Shown: one piece after another, positions 47,844 through 57,221 of the stretch | Layout of the letters: each line of letters begins with the position of its first letter | Position numbering within the stretch: the first letter of the stretch is position 1 | Assembly (NCBI RefSeq): GCF_900078365.1 | Contig: NZ_LT598653.1 | Coordinates: 3,100,001-3,164,000 of the forward strand | Reading direction: 5' to 3' | Origin: an uncultured Sphingopyxis sp. | Lineage (GTDB): Bacteria > Pseudomonadota > Alphaproteobacteria > Sphingomonadales > Sphingomonadaceae | Length of the DNA: 64,000 nucleotides | Made by a program: the position numbers and the translations under genes | The notes under the pieces: model-generated | Seen by the model: the letters and a program-made list of their open reading frames with translations, nothing else | What the model was told of the DNA's origin: nothing | The model's database searches: none

Positions 47844-49109
47844 TCAGCGCAGCGCGGGCGCCGCATCGGCAAGATCGCCGCCGCCCTTGATTGCGAACCG
47901 GCGCGCAAGGTCGAAGAAAGGCGGACGGCAGACGCGCCGGATCCGGCTGAAGCGACGAAAACCTGCTTCCCCCGAGCCGATATTCAGCGTCATGCCCGCG
48001 CCCGCCTTCGCCAAAGAGGGCGCCCGCCCGTCGATCGCGATCGCCGACGACAGGGTGCGATCGAGCACATGGCGGCGCTCGGCGGCGTCGCGCCCGAAAT
48101 AAAAGATGACATGCGGCGGCGCGCGCCGGTGGATCGCAGCGATCGCGTCCTCGATCCGGGCATAGTTGCGCAGCGGCAAGATCGGCCCATCGACCTCTTC
48201 CTGCATCACCCGCATGTCGTCGCTCGCGTGGCGGATGATATGGAGCGGCATGTCCGTGCCGCGCGGGTGCGCGGTCATCACTTCGCCTCCGCGCGCGCGG
48301 GCGTCGTCCAGCAGCCGCGTCCATCGTTGCTGCTCGGCATCGGCCGGCGGCGCTTCGTTCGGCCCCGCCCGCATCGCCGCCCGCCAAAGCCAGCCGGCGA
48401 TCGCCTCCTCCTCTTCCTCGGGCACGAGCAGATAGTCGGGCGCCAGCGGCACGCGCCCGCCCCGAACACGCTTGCGCGCGATCACCTTGTCGGCGGCCCT
48501 GGCGAAATCGGCCGAGCGTCCGAAGATGACCGGCGACTTGCCCGAGCGCGCGATCGTCACGCCGTCGCCCTGTTCCTCGCCGGTCACGAGCAGGTCGAAG
48601 GCGAGGCCGGCAAAGACGCCGTCCGATATGACGGCCAATTCGAGCGGGTCGAAGTAGCCGGACGCCAGCCGGGTGACCAGGTCGCCCAGCCGCGGCGACG
48701 CGGCGTCGAATTTCAGCATCACGCGATTGCCCGCCGCGAGCGCGCTCGCGATGATACCCGCCGTGTGGAGCAGCGGCAGCGCGGCCGGCGCCGCTATGCC
48801 GATCACCCCGACCGGCTGATATTCCACATAGTCGCCGCCGCCCAGCCGCGCGAGCAGCCCGCCGTCGCTTTCGGGGCGCATCCAGCGCCCGACGCTGCCC
48901 TGCGCCGCGCGCAACACCGCCAGCGCGGGCGCGACTTCGGTGCGCCGCGCCGACTCGGCGTCCTGATTCGTCTGGTCGGCGGCGAGCGCGGCGCACAACG
49001 CGCCGGCATTTTCCCCGATCATCCGCATCGCCCGCGCCAGCCGGTCGCGGCGGACGGCCGGCGACACCGGCAGGTCGGCGAAGAATGCCGCACGTCGCGC
49101 TTCCAGCAT
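47844..49109 (-). CDS. Aldehyde dehydrogenase homologue without catalytic residues
   Basis: 421 residues, related to coniferyl-aldehyde dehydrogenases (start, YVEYQPVGVIGI, ALAAGNRVMLK, MRVMQEEVDGPILP). Key sites are changed: the P-W-N motif reads PAA (108-110), the general-base Glu before G-K-S-P is Ala187, the catalytic Cys position is Pro221 (VRGGRVPLAPDY), and the G-S-T-x-x-G cofactor turn is lost in a short deletion near residue 178. Yet the frame is open and codon use is normal. It is 68 bases upstream of the beta-helix gene. It is a predicted pseudoenzyme. Confidence 0.85.
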   Translation of the reverse strand: MLEARRAAFFADLPVSPAVRRDRLARAMRMIGENAGALCAALAADQTNQDAESARRTEVAPALAVLRAAQGSVGRWMRPESDGGLLARLGGGDYVEYQPVGVIGIAAPAALPLLHTAGIIASALAAGNRVMLKFDAASPRLGDLVTRLASGYFDPLELAVISDGVFAGLAFDLLVTGEEQGDGVTIARSGKSPVIFGRSADFARAADKVIARKRVRGGRVPLAPDYLLVPEEEEEAIAGWLWRAAMRAGPNEAPPADAEQQRWTRLLDDARARGGEVMTAHPRGTDMPLHIIRHASDDMRVMQEEVDGPILPLRNYARIEDAIAAIHRRAPPHVIFYFGRDAAERRHVLDRTLSSAIAIDGRAPSLAKAGAGMTLNIGSGEAGFRRFSRIRRVCRPPFFDLARRFAIKGGGDLADAAPALR

Positions 49110-49421
49110 CCTGCCCTTCCCGCAATTTATCGTATCCAGCTTCTAATCCGACGCCGACGCGTGGCAAGTTCAAGTCGAAGCGTTTCGTCGCATTGCAGCC
49201 AAATCGCCCAACCTTCGTTTAGCCGAAGCCGCGAGTTATCTGCTTATAATCCGGGGTCGTTTCCCTATTTTGTCCTATTTTGAATCGCGATTGCGGCAGC
49301 ATTCGCTTCGCCTTTCAATTGCCTCTTTTCAAAGCTGGCAAGTTGACGCGCGGGGGTCATGCGCGATGATTGTTCGCAAGCGCAGCAAAATCGCCTTCAT
49401 ATAAATAGGGAGCAACGCGGT
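49110..49421. promoter_or_regulatory. Divergent promoter region of the EPS locus
   Basis: About 312 bases between the leftward ALDH-like gene and ugd, clearly more AT-rich than its surroundings between about 49230 and 49420. It holds a 10-bp tandem repeat CCTATTTTGT/CCTATTTTGA at 49264-49283 and the ugd ribosome site (GGGAG about 49409-49412). No gene seen. It probably drives both arms of the locus. Confidence 0.5.
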
Positions 49422-50768
49422 ATGCGTATCGTAATGATCGGGTCCGGCTATGTCGGGCTCGTTTCGGGCGCGTGTTTTGCCGATTTCGGCCATCATGTGA
49501 CCTGCGTCGACAAGGATGCGGACAAGATCGCCCGGCTTCGCGCCGGCGGCATTCCCATATATGAGCCCGGGCTCGACAATCTGGTCGCGCGCAATGTCGC
49601 GGCGGGCAATCTGGACTTCACCACCGAGCTTTCGGAGGCGGTCGGCGCCGCCGACGTCGTGTTCATCGCGGTCGGCACGCCCAGCCGCCGCGGCGACGGC
49701 CACGCCGATCTCTCCTATGTCCATGGCGCGGCGCGCGAAATCGCCGGGGCGCTCGCCGGCTTCACCGTGATCGTCACCAAGTCGACCGTTCCCGTCGGCA
49801 CCGGCGACGAGGTCGAACGGATCGTCCGCGAGTGCAATCCCGCAGCCGAGTTCGCCGTCGCCTCCAACCCCGAATTCCTGCGCGAAGGCGCCGCGATCGA
49901 GGATTTCAAGCGCCCCGACCGCGTCGTCATCGGCATCGAGGACGAGCGCGCCCGCGCGCCGATGGAGGAAGTCTATCGCCCGCTGTCGCTGAACACGGCG
50001 CCGATCGTCTTCACCCGGCGGCGCACGAGCGAGCTGATCAAATATGCGGCGAACGCCTTTCTCGCGATGAAGATCACCTATATCAACGAGATGGCGGACC
50101 TGTGCGAACAGGTCGGCGCCGATGTGCAGGAGGTCGCGCGCGGCATCGGGCTCGACAAGCGGATCGGCGGCAAATTCCTGAATGCGGGCCCCGGCTATGG
50201 CGGCTCCTGCTTCCCCAAGGACACGCTCGCGCTGATGAAGACCGCGCAGGATCATGACGCGCCGCTGCGGCTGATCGAGGCGACCGTGGCCGTCAACGAA
50301 CAGCGCAAGCGCGCGATGGGCCGCAAGATTCTGGCGGCGATCGACGGGCCGGTCCGCGGCCGTACCGTCGCGGTGCTCGGGCTGACCTTCAAGCCCAACA
50401 CCGACGACATGCGCGACGCGCCGTCCATCGCGATCATCCAGGCGCTGCAGGATGCCGGCGCCAGGGTGCGCGCCTATGACCCCGAGGGCATGGAGGCGGC
50501 CAGGGCAGTGCTCAGCGACGTGGACTATGCCCCTTCCGCCTACGCCGCGGCGGAGGGCGCAGCGGCGACGGTGATCGTCACCGAATGGGATGCGTTCCGC
50601 GCGCTCGATCTCGCGCGCCTCAAAGCGGCGATGACCGATCCGCTGCTCGTCGACCTGCGCAACATCTATCGCCCCGCGCAGGCCGAAGAAGCGGGCCTGC
50701 GCTATGTCGGCATCGGCCGGCCGGACCTGATCGAGGACGCGCTTTCGAACGAAAGGCGCGCGGCATGA
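49422..50768 (+). CDS. ugd: UDP-glucose 6-dehydrogenase
   Basis: 448 residues. NAD-dependent oxidation of UDP-glucose to UDP-glucuronate. Seen: MRIVMIGSGYVGLVSGACF, the linker VASNPEFLREG, the catalytic Cys in GYGGSCFPKD, and LTFKPNTDDMRDAPS near 325. It overlaps the epimerase start by four bases (ATGA). With galU it supplies an acidic sugar, so the polymer is likely anionic. Confidence 0.96.
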   Translation: MRIVMIGSGYVGLVSGACFADFGHHVTCVDKDADKIARLRAGGIPIYEPGLDNLVARNVAAGNLDFTTELSEAVGAADVVFIAVGTPSRRGDGHADLSYVHGAAREIAGALAGFTVIVTKSTVPVGTGDEVERIVRECNPAAEFAVASNPEFLREGAAIEDFKRPDRVVIGIEDERARAPMEEVYRPLSLNTAPIVFTRRRTSELIKYAANAFLAMKITYINEMADLCEQVGADVQEVARGIGLDKRIGGKFLNAGPGYGGSCFPKDTLALMKTAQDHDAPLRLIEATVAVNEQRKRAMGRKILAAIDGPVRGRTVAVLGLTFKPNTDDMRDAPSIAIIQALQDAGARVRAYDPEGMEAARAVLSDVDYAPSAYAAAEGAAATVIVTEWDAFRALDLARLKAAMTDPLLVDLRNIYRPAQAEEAGLRYVGIGRPDLIEDALSNERRAA

Positions 50769-51778
50769 CGGACGAGAGCCCCATCCTCGTCACCGGCGCC
50801 GCGGGCTTCATCGGCCATGCGGTGTCCGAGCGGTTACTCGCGCGCGGCGAGCGGGTGATCGGCCTCGACAGCTTCACCGACTATTATGACGTCGCGCTCA
50901 AGAAGGCGCGCACCGCGCGGCTGGCGGACAATGTGGGTTTCCGGCTGATCGACGGCGACATCGCCAGCCCGGGGCTTGTGAGCGAGCTGGTGGAAGCGAA
51001 CGGCATCCGCCGGATCGTCCACCTCGCGGCGCAAGCGGGCGTGCGCTACAGCCTCGAAAACCCCTTCGCCTATGAGCATAGCAACCTCAAAGGGCATCTC
51101 GCGGTGCTCGAAGCGGCGCGCCACGCGGGCACCATCGAGCATCTCGTCTATGCTTCGTCGAGTTCGGTCTATGGCGACCGTCCGATCGGCGGCGCCGGTT
51201 TCCGCGAGGACGAGCCCTGCACCGCGCCGGTCTCGCTCTACGCGGCGACCAAGCGCAGCTGCGAGTTGATGAGCCAGAGCTATGCCACGCTCTACCATCT
51301 TCCGCTCAGCGGGCTGCGCTTCTTCACCGTCTATGGCCCGTGGGGCCGGCCTGACATGGCCTATTACGGCTTTGCGCAGAAAATCCTGCTCGGCCAGCCG
51401 ATCGAAGTGTTCGGCGAGGGGCGGATGGCGCGCGATTTCACCTATATCGACGATATCGTCGATGGCATCGTCGGGGTGCTCGACAGACCGCCGGCGGCTG
51501 GCGAAAACCGGCTGCTCAACATCGGCGACTGCAATCCGGTCGGGCTGATGGACATGATTTCCACGCTCGAACGCGCGCTCGGCCGGACGGCGGTCAAGCT
51601 GATGCGGCCGATGCAGCCAGGCGACGTGACCGCGACCTATGCCGACATCTCGGCGATCAACGCGCTTACCGGATACAGTCCGAAAGTGTCGCTCGAACAG
51701 GGGATCGAGCGTTTCGTCGACTGGTATCTGGGCGAAATAGAAAATGGTGGAAGAGGGCCGATGGCAGCGGTGGCCTGA
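50765..51778 (+). CDS. UDP-glucuronate 4-epimerase-like NAD epimerase
   Basis: 337 residues. Extended SDR: ILVTGAAGFIGHAV at the start, VHLAAQAGVRYSLENP (typical of UDP-glucuronate 4-epimerases), ASSSSVYGD, catalytic Tyr/Lys in SLYAATK, and RFFTVYGPWGRPDMAYYGF. Given ugd just upstream (four-base overlap) it should make UDP-galacturonate. Membership in the GAE group rests on the A-Q-A-G-V-R-Y and G-P-W-G-R-P-D-M strings. Confidence 0.9.
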   Translation: MTDESPILVTGAAGFIGHAVSERLLARGERVIGLDSFTDYYDVALKKARTARLADNVGFRLIDGDIASPGLVSELVEANGIRRIVHLAAQAGVRYSLENPFAYEHSNLKGHLAVLEAARHAGTIEHLVYASSSSVYGDRPIGGAGFREDEPCTAPVSLYAATKRSCELMSQSYATLYHLPLSGLRFFTVYGPWGRPDMAYYGFAQKILLGQPIEVFGEGRMARDFTYIDDIVDGIVGVLDRPPAAGENRLLNIGDCNPVGLMDMISTLERALGRTAVKLMRPMQPGDVTATYADISAINALTGYSPKVSLEQGIERFVDWYLGEIENGGRGPMAAVA

Positions 51779-51814
51779 GCCGGGAAATCCGGCCGGGCGC
51801 GATTGGAGTTTATG

Positions 51815-53005
51815 ATGCTGCAACGGACAAATATGTCTTCCGGCGATCGCGCGGGGTCGCCCGTCATTTGCGTGACCGGCCTTCGCGGCTTCCCGCACGT
51901 CATGGGCGGGATCGAAAGCCATTGCGAGGAACTGCTGCCGCGGATCAAGGCGCTGTGGCCCGATCACCGCTCGGTCGTGCTCGGCCGCGCGCCCTATCTG
52001 CCCGAGCTCAGGGCCGAGCATCGCGGGGTCGAGATCGTCGGCATCCCCTGCCCGCGCTCGCAGCATTTCGAGGCGATCGTGTCGACCTTCCTCGCCGTCC
52101 TGTCGGCGCGCAGGCGCGGCGCCGGGCTGGTCCATATCCATGCGATCGGTCCCGGCCTGCTGGCGCCGGTCGCGCGGCTGATCGGCCTGAAAGTCGTCGT
52201 GACGCACCACGGCACCGATTATCATCGCGCCAAATGGGGCCCGCTCGCGCGCGGCGCGCTGCGCGCCGGCGAGTGGCTGGCGCTCAGCTTCGCCGATCGG
52301 GTCATCGCCGTGTCCCCCTCGCTCGCCGCGCAATTGCGGCGGAGCTTTCCCGAGCGCGCGGAGCGGATCGCCTATATCCCCAACGGCACGTCCGACCTGC
52401 CCGGCGATGCCGATCCCGCGCTGATATTCGAGCGGCTGGGGATCGAAGGCGGCGACTTCCTCCTCGCCGTCGCGCGCCTCGTTCCCGAAAAGGGCCTGCA
52501 CGACCTGATCGACGCCTATGAACGGTCGGGCTGCACCGCCAAGCTGGTGATCGCCGGGTCGGCCGATCACGAAAGCGAATATGCGCGTGAACTCCTCGCG
52601 CGCGCCAGCGACCGCGTGATCTTCGCGGGCGTCCAGTCGCGCGCGACGCTGAAATGCCTCTATGAACATTGCGCGCTGTTCGTGATGCCCTCCTATCACG
52701 AAGGCCTGCCGATCGCGGCGCTCGAAGCGGCGAGCTGCGGCGCGCGCATGCTGCTCAGCGACATCCCGGCCAATCTCGACATCGGGCTCGATCCCGCGAA
52801 TTATTTTCCCGTCGGCGACGTCACCGAACTCACCGCGCGGCTGAATGCGGATTGCGCCAGCTTTCAGGTCGATCGCGACACCGTCCGCGAACGCTTCAGC
52901 TGGGACAAGGCGGCGGCGGACACACTCGAAGTCTATCGCGCCGCGCTTGCGCCGCGCCGGCCGGTTCCGCGCCCTTCCGCCACCCCGGGAACGGCGGGGG
53001 GTTAG
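51815..53005 (+). CDS. Glycosyltransferase family 4 protein
   Basis: 396 residues from ATG 51815, six bases after GGAG. GT-B fold: N-terminal GLRGFPHVMGGIESHCEELLPRI with the G-G-x-E acceptor loop, HHGTDYHRAKW, and C-terminal VARLVPEKGLHDLI, SYHEGLPIAALEA with the nucleotide-sugar E-x7-E motif. Transfers a sugar to a lipid-linked EPS intermediate at the inner membrane. The sugar is not predictable. It follows the epimerase in the same direction. Confidence 0.9.
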   Translation: MLQRTNMSSGDRAGSPVICVTGLRGFPHVMGGIESHCEELLPRIKALWPDHRSVVLGRAPYLPELRAEHRGVEIVGIPCPRSQHFEAIVSTFLAVLSARRRGAGLVHIHAIGPGLLAPVARLIGLKVVVTHHGTDYHRAKWGPLARGALRAGEWLALSFADRVIAVSPSLAAQLRRSFPERAERIAYIPNGTSDLPGDADPALIFERLGIEGGDFLLAVARLVPEKGLHDLIDAYERSGCTAKLVIAGSADHESEYARELLARASDRVIFAGVQSRATLKCLYEHCALFVMPSYHEGLPIAALEAASCGARMLLSDIPANLDIGLDPANYFPVGDVTELTARLNADCASFQVDRDTVRERFSWDKAAADTLEVYRAALAPRRPVPRPSATPGTAGG

Positions 53006-53011
53006 GGCTGA

Positions 53012-53052
53012 AATAGCCGTGTCCCCGCCTTTGCGGGAGCACACGGCTTATT
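53012..53052. repeat. Palindrome after the GT4 gene
   Basis: GCCGTGT-CCCCGC, CTTT, GCGGG-AGCACACGGC with TAA/TTA flanks, an imperfect hairpin of about 18 pairs. The same sequence in the other orientation is at 57222-57258. Confidence 0.8.
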
Positions 53053-53073
53053 CAGACAAAGGTGATCGCGCCC

Positions 53074-53355
53074 TTAAGCGCGCAGCCGGGCGATCACCTC
53101 GGCCCGGTCGGCGGCGTCGATCGCGCCGCTGATTTCGATCTTGCCATCGGCCGTCCGTGCCTGGGCGATCCGCGGCCGCCATGCGCCGGCGCGCCATTGC
53201 CAGCTGCGGATACGCCAGCGGCCCGGCGCTTCGGACTCGATCGCCAAGGTTGGGCGGCCGGTGCGGCCGGCCCCGGCGTCATCGTCGTCGCGCCGGGTGC
53301 AGGCGCTCGCCGTGGCGGCGCCGGCGATTGACGTCAGCAATGTTCGTCGATCCAT
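53074..53355 (-). CDS. Small hypothetical lipoprotein with Tat-like signal
   Basis: 93 residues; GGAGG sits seven bases before the ATG. The start DRRTLLTSIAGAATASAC has a twin-Arg-like pair and a lipobox Cys at about 19. The mature part (GRWRIRSWQWRAGAWRPRIAQART, then DAADRAEVIARL) is basic and Trp-rich and matches nothing I know. It lies between two EPS genes on the opposite strand to the GT4 gene. Confidence 0.65.
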   Translation of the reverse strand: MDRRTLLTSIAGAATASACTRRDDDDAGAGRTGRPTLAIESEAPGRWRIRSWQWRAGAWRPRIAQARTADGKIEISGAIDAADRAEVIARLRA

Positions 53356-53392
53356 CGAATAACCTCCATTGAATGCGGACAGCGCCCGGTCA

Positions 53393-54553
53393 TCACGGCG
53401 CGGCGATCTTTTCGGGCACGGTCTGATGCGCGCGCGGGGTGCCGCGCCCGGCAGCTCGTTTGATGACCGCCTTCCCGAGCCGCTGCCCTGGCAGCTCGAC
53501 CAGCTTATAGGTCACAAAGGCAAGGGCATAGGTCGCGGGCACAACGATCGCGCCGGTCAAGATGAAACGCTCGACCGCGCCGAGCCCGGTGCCGAACCGC
53601 CCGATCACCGCCGCCGCGACGGGCTGGAGGATGAGGAGGTGGATCAGGTAGGTCCCATAGGAAAGCTCGCCCAGCCAATAGAAGGGCCGGCTGCCGAACA
53701 GCCGCGAAACCAATCCGATGACGCCGAGCGAGCGCAGGTGAACCAGCGCGAAAAAGCCGAACACCAGCAGCTCGCGAACCACGAAATGGGGCACGTCCTG
53801 CTCGCCCCCGATCGGGATCGCGGCGAGCAGCATCGCCGCGCCGAGGCGCGTCCACAGCCGCGCAGGGCTCTCGTCCGCACCGGCGGCGATCAACATGCCG
53901 GCGAGGAAAAGCTGGAGCTTCAACGGCAGGAAGGACGGCATCGGATAGTCGAGGCCCGCCGCCCCGGCGAGCAGCGCGACGGCCACCCCGCCCCCCGCCG
54001 CGACCAGCGCCGACGCGATCCAGCCGAACCGTCGCCCGAGCAATACCAGGAACGGAAAGAGCAGATAGAATTGCATCTCGAGCCCGAGGCTCCAGTCGGG
54101 CAGCGGGGTGCGAAAGGCATAATCGGGCAGCAATCCGAACAGGAAGCTCAGATGCAGCGCGATGTTCGTGAGACTGCCGTCGAGATAGCGTTCGGGCGGC
54201 TGCAGCGACTGGCCGAGGAAGCTGTCGATCGCGACGCGGCCCTCATAGATCGCCGGTCCCGCGATCAGCGCGGCGGCGAGCGTGACATAGAAAAGCGGCG
54301 CCAGCCGGAAAAAGCGCCGCGTCCAGAAGGCGGCCCAGGTGCCGGGCACGGTCCAGTCCTCGCGGCCCGCGCGCAGCCGGTATTGGAACATCATCAGAAA
54401 GCCCGAGAGCAGGATGAACAGATCGACGCCGAGGTCGGGCTTGCTCATCAACGGCAGCCGGAAACCGGTGAGGATCATCATATGTCCGAGCAGCACCCAG
54501 AGCGCCGCGACGCCGCGCAAGCCGTCCAGACACTCGACGCGCCGAATGTCCAT
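53393..54553 (-). CDS. Acyltransferase family 3 membrane protein
   Basis: 386 residues with about ten helices. The OafA-like start ECLDGLRGVAALWVLLGHM contains the R-x10-H catalytic pair; the second family block is FILLSGFLMMFQYR and an Arg-Phe-rich RRFFRLAPLFY. These integral proteins O-acylate cell-surface glycans from acyl-CoA. In this locus it probably acetylates or acylates the exopolysaccharide. It precedes the small lipoprotein gene on the same strand, 37 bases apart. Confidence 0.9.
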   Translation of the reverse strand: MDIRRVECLDGLRGVAALWVLLGHMMILTGFRLPLMSKPDLGVDLFILLSGFLMMFQYRLRAGREDWTVPGTWAAFWTRRFFRLAPLFYVTLAAALIAGPAIYEGRVAIDSFLGQSLQPPERYLDGSLTNIALHLSFLFGLLPDYAFRTPLPDWSLGLEMQFYLLFPFLVLLGRRFGWIASALVAAGGGVAVALLAGAAGLDYPMPSFLPLKLQLFLAGMLIAAGADESPARLWTRLGAAMLLAAIPIGGEQDVPHFVVRELLVFGFFALVHLRSLGVIGLVSRLFGSRPFYWLGELSYGTYLIHLLILQPVAAAVIGRFGTGLGAVERFILTGAIVVPATYALAFVTYKLVELPGQRLGKAVIKRAAGRGTPRAHQTVPEKIAAP

Positions 54554-54737
54554 TACTCATCTCCGCAAAGCTTCATCGGTGCCGCTGGTGATAGACGTCT
54601 CGCCGCGCGAAACCCGCTCGAATCGGCCAGTTGCCCCCTCGGGACGATGAAGCGGGCGCGCCTGTGTGCGCTGCAACAAATCGGCGTGGTAAGGGTTCCT
54701 CCGAAGCGCATTCCGCGCCAGGCCCCAACGAGGAATC

Positions 54738-55910
54738 ATGCTGCACCGAAAGCGGATCTTGTTCGCGATCAACTCGCTCGCGGGCGGCGGCGCCGAGCGC
54801 GTGCTCGCGACCTTGCTCGGCGGGTCGGAGCCATGGCGCGCGCGCTACGACATCCATCTCGCGCTGCTCGACGACGAACCGCGCGCCTATGATATTCCCG
54901 AATGGGTCGAGGTTCACCAGCTCGACGCCCGGCATAAATTGCTGCCGAGCTTGACCCAGCTACGCGCGCTGACCCGGCGGCTGGCACCCGACGCGACGCT
55001 CAGCTTCCTTACCCGCGCCAATATCGCCAATGGCTGGGCGATGGCGGGGCGCCGGCGGCCGTGGCTGATCAGCGAACGGGTCAACACCAGCGCCCATCTT
55101 GGCGATGCGTTCGCGGCGAAAGCGATGGTGCGTCTCGTCTATCCGCGCGCGGCGCACGTTATCGCGGTGTCCGAAGGGGTCGTCGACGATCTCGCCGCCC
55201 ATTTCGGCGTGGCGCGAAGCCGCATGTCGGCGATCGCCAATCCGGTCGATCATCGGCGCATCGCCGAATTGGCCGCCGAGCCGCCCGCCTTCACCCCCGC
55301 CGCACCCTATATCGTCGCCGCCGGACGGCTCGTTCCCAACAAGAATTTTCCGCTGCTGCTGCGCGCCTATGCCAAGGCCGCGCCGCCGGAGCGGCTCGTC
55401 ATCCTCGGCGAAGGGCCCGAGCGCGGCGCGCTGGAGGCGCTCGCCGCGTCGCTCGGCATCGCGGGCCAAGTCGATATGCCCGGCTTCGTCGCCAATCCCT
55501 TCGCGGTGGTCGCGCGCGCGCGGACCTATGCGATGCCCTCCAATGCCGAGGGGTTCCCGAACGGGCTGGTCGAGGCGATGGCGTGCGGCGTTCCCGTCGT
55601 CGCGACCAATTGCGCCTCCGGCCCGTCCGAGATTCTGGCCGACCGGCCGCGCGAGAGCGTCACCGGCGGGATCGATGTCGATGCGGGCGCGTTGGTGCCG
55701 ACCGATGATGTGCCCGCCTTCGCCGCCGCCTTGCACCGGGTGCTCGCCGAACCGCATCGCGGCGAATGCGGCGCCCGCGCGCGCACCCGCTCGCTCGCCT
55801 ACGGCGTCGAGCAGGCGGCCGCTCATTATTGGGCCCGGATCGAGGCGGTGCTCGCCGCGCCGACCCGATTCACGAACATTGCAGCATCAAGTCCGGGAGT
55901 GAGCTCATGA
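54738..55910 (+). CDS. Glycosyltransferase family 4 protein
   Basis: 390 residues. GT-B: INSLAGGGAERVLATLL at the start, GRLVPNKNFPLLLRAYA, ILGEGPERGALEALA, and SNAEGFPNGLVEAMACGVPVVATNCASGPSEIL in the donor site (E-x7-E). Same family as the protein at 51815 but a different subgroup. It overlaps the Wza-type gene by four bases (ATGA). An AGGA four bases before the ATG is close but usable. Confidence 0.92.
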   Translation: MLHRKRILFAINSLAGGGAERVLATLLGGSEPWRARYDIHLALLDDEPRAYDIPEWVEVHQLDARHKLLPSLTQLRALTRRLAPDATLSFLTRANIANGWAMAGRRRPWLISERVNTSAHLGDAFAAKAMVRLVYPRAAHVIAVSEGVVDDLAAHFGVARSRMSAIANPVDHRRIAELAAEPPAFTPAAPYIVAAGRLVPNKNFPLLLRAYAKAAPPERLVILGEGPERGALEALAASLGIAGQVDMPGFVANPFAVVARARTYAMPSNAEGFPNGLVEAMACGVPVVATNCASGPSEILADRPRESVTGGIDVDAGALVPTDDVPAFAAALHRVLAEPHRGECGARARTRSLAYGVEQAAAHYWARIEAVLAAPTRFTNIAASSPGVSS

Positions 55911-56470
55911 AATGGCATAAGCAGATCGCATTGGCGGGCGCGCTCGCGATGCTCGGCGCGTGCGCCGGGCAAGCGCCGCTCGCCGGTAGCGGCGCCGCGC
56001 CGCCGCCCGCCGAAGCCTTCCGCCTCTCGCCCGGCGACAAGGTCAAGATCGCGACCTTTGGCGAAGAGACGCTGACCGGCGATTTCGAAGTGTCGCCCGC
56101 CGGTACGATCGCCTTTCCGCTGATCGGCGAGGTCAAGGCCGCGGGGCTCCAGACCGATGAACTGTCGAAGGCGATCGAGGCGAAGCTCGGCGACGGCTAT
56201 CTGCTCGAGCCCAAAGTTTCGGTCCAGGTTGCGAGTTTCCGGCCCGTCTATGTGCTCGGCGAAGTCAACAAGCCCGGCGAATATCCCTATACGCAGGGTC
56301 TGACCGTCCGCGGCGCGGTCGCCAAGGCCGACGGCTTTACCTATCGCGCCAACGAAAAGCGCGTCTTCCTGAAGCGCGCGGGCGAGGCCGGCGAGCGCGA
56401 ATATGAGCTGACCGCCGATTTCCCCGTGCTCCCCGGCGACACGATCCGTTTCGGCGAGCGTTATTTCTGA
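55907..56470 (+). CDS. Wza-type polysaccharide export lipoprotein (short form)
   Basis: 187 residues, about half of E. coli Wza. Lipobox MLGAC with Cys near 19, then the Poly_export domain (FRLSPGDKVKIATFGEETLTGDFEVSPAGTIAFPLIG) and one SLBB-type repeat (VYVLGEVNKPGEYPYTQGLTVRGAVAKA). Alphaproteobacterial GelD-like proteins have this length. It forms the periplasmic to outer-membrane channel with the Wzc-type protein. The start overlaps the previous stop by four bases. Confidence 0.92.
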   Translation: MKWHKQIALAGALAMLGACAGQAPLAGSGAAPPPAEAFRLSPGDKVKIATFGEETLTGDFEVSPAGTIAFPLIGEVKAAGLQTDELSKAIEAKLGDGYLLEPKVSVQVASFRPVYVLGEVNKPGEYPYTQGLTVRGAVAKADGFTYRANEKRVFLKRAGEAGEREYELTADFPVLPGDTIRFGERYF

Positions 56471-57204
56471 TGGACATCGCCAGCGCATCGCTCGCCCCCG
56501 CTCCGGCATTCGAGGAGTCCGTTTCGGAGGACAGCGGCAAGCCGCACCTGCGCGGTTGCCCGGTGAGCTTCGCCAAGCTCAAGGCGCTGCTCGCCGCCGA
56601 CCTCTATCGTTACGCCGGCCGCACCGGCTTCGGCGCCTTCGCGCGGCATTATGCCTTCACCCCGGGGTATAAATATACCGTGCTGATGCGCACGACCGGC
56701 TGGCTCAAGCTGAAACCGGCCAAGGCCTTCGGTCTCTATCCGCTCGCCAAATGGCTGCTGCTGCGCGCGCGCTACAAATATGGCTTTGCGATCCCCGAAT
56801 ATATGGAAATCGGGCCGGGGTTGTTCCTCAACCGTTTCGGCGGCTTCTATTTTCACGGCGACGCGGTGCTCGGCAGCAATGTCAACATCACCCACGGCGT
56901 CGTGCTCGGCTATATGAACCGCGGCGGCCGGCGCGGCGCGCCGGTGATCGGCGACCGCAGCTTTCTGGGGTCGGGGGCCAAGGTCATCGGCGGCATCACC
57001 GTGGGCGCCGAGGCGGCGATCGGCGCTAATGCGGTGGTGACCAAGGACGTGCCCGAGCGCGGCGTGGTCGGGGGAATCCCGGCGAAGCTGCTCTCCGATC
57101 AGGGGTCGGCGGGCTATATCAACCGTCTCGCCCCGCCCGAACTGCTCGCCGCCTGCGAGGGGGCATTCCCTGGGTCGCGGCAAAGTCCGGCTGACCGGGA
57201 TTAG
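56470..57204 (+). CDS. Serine acetyltransferase-like hexapeptide O-acetyltransferase
   Basis: 244 residues. The C-terminal half is a left-handed beta helix with hexapeptide repeats: IGPGLFLNRFGGFYFHGDAVLGSNVNITHGVVLGYMNRGG, then VIGDRSFLGSGAKVIGGITVGAEAAIGANAVVTKDVPE. The His in ITHGVV is the expected catalytic base. The N-terminal 90 residues are helical with a hydrophobic patch. Similar proteins in EPS loci acetylate sugars rather than serine (inference from context). Its start overlaps the Wza-type stop by one base. Confidence 0.88.
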   Translation: MDIASASLAPAPAFEESVSEDSGKPHLRGCPVSFAKLKALLAADLYRYAGRTGFGAFARHYAFTPGYKYTVLMRTTGWLKLKPAKAFGLYPLAKWLLLRARYKYGFAIPEYMEIGPGLFLNRFGGFYFHGDAVLGSNVNITHGVVLGYMNRGGRRGAPVIGDRSFLGSGAKVIGGITVGAEAAIGANAVVTKDVPERGVVGGIPAKLLSDQGSAGYINRLAPPELLAACEGAFPGSRQSPADRD

Positions 57205-57221
57205 AGTCTGCATCTTGACTG

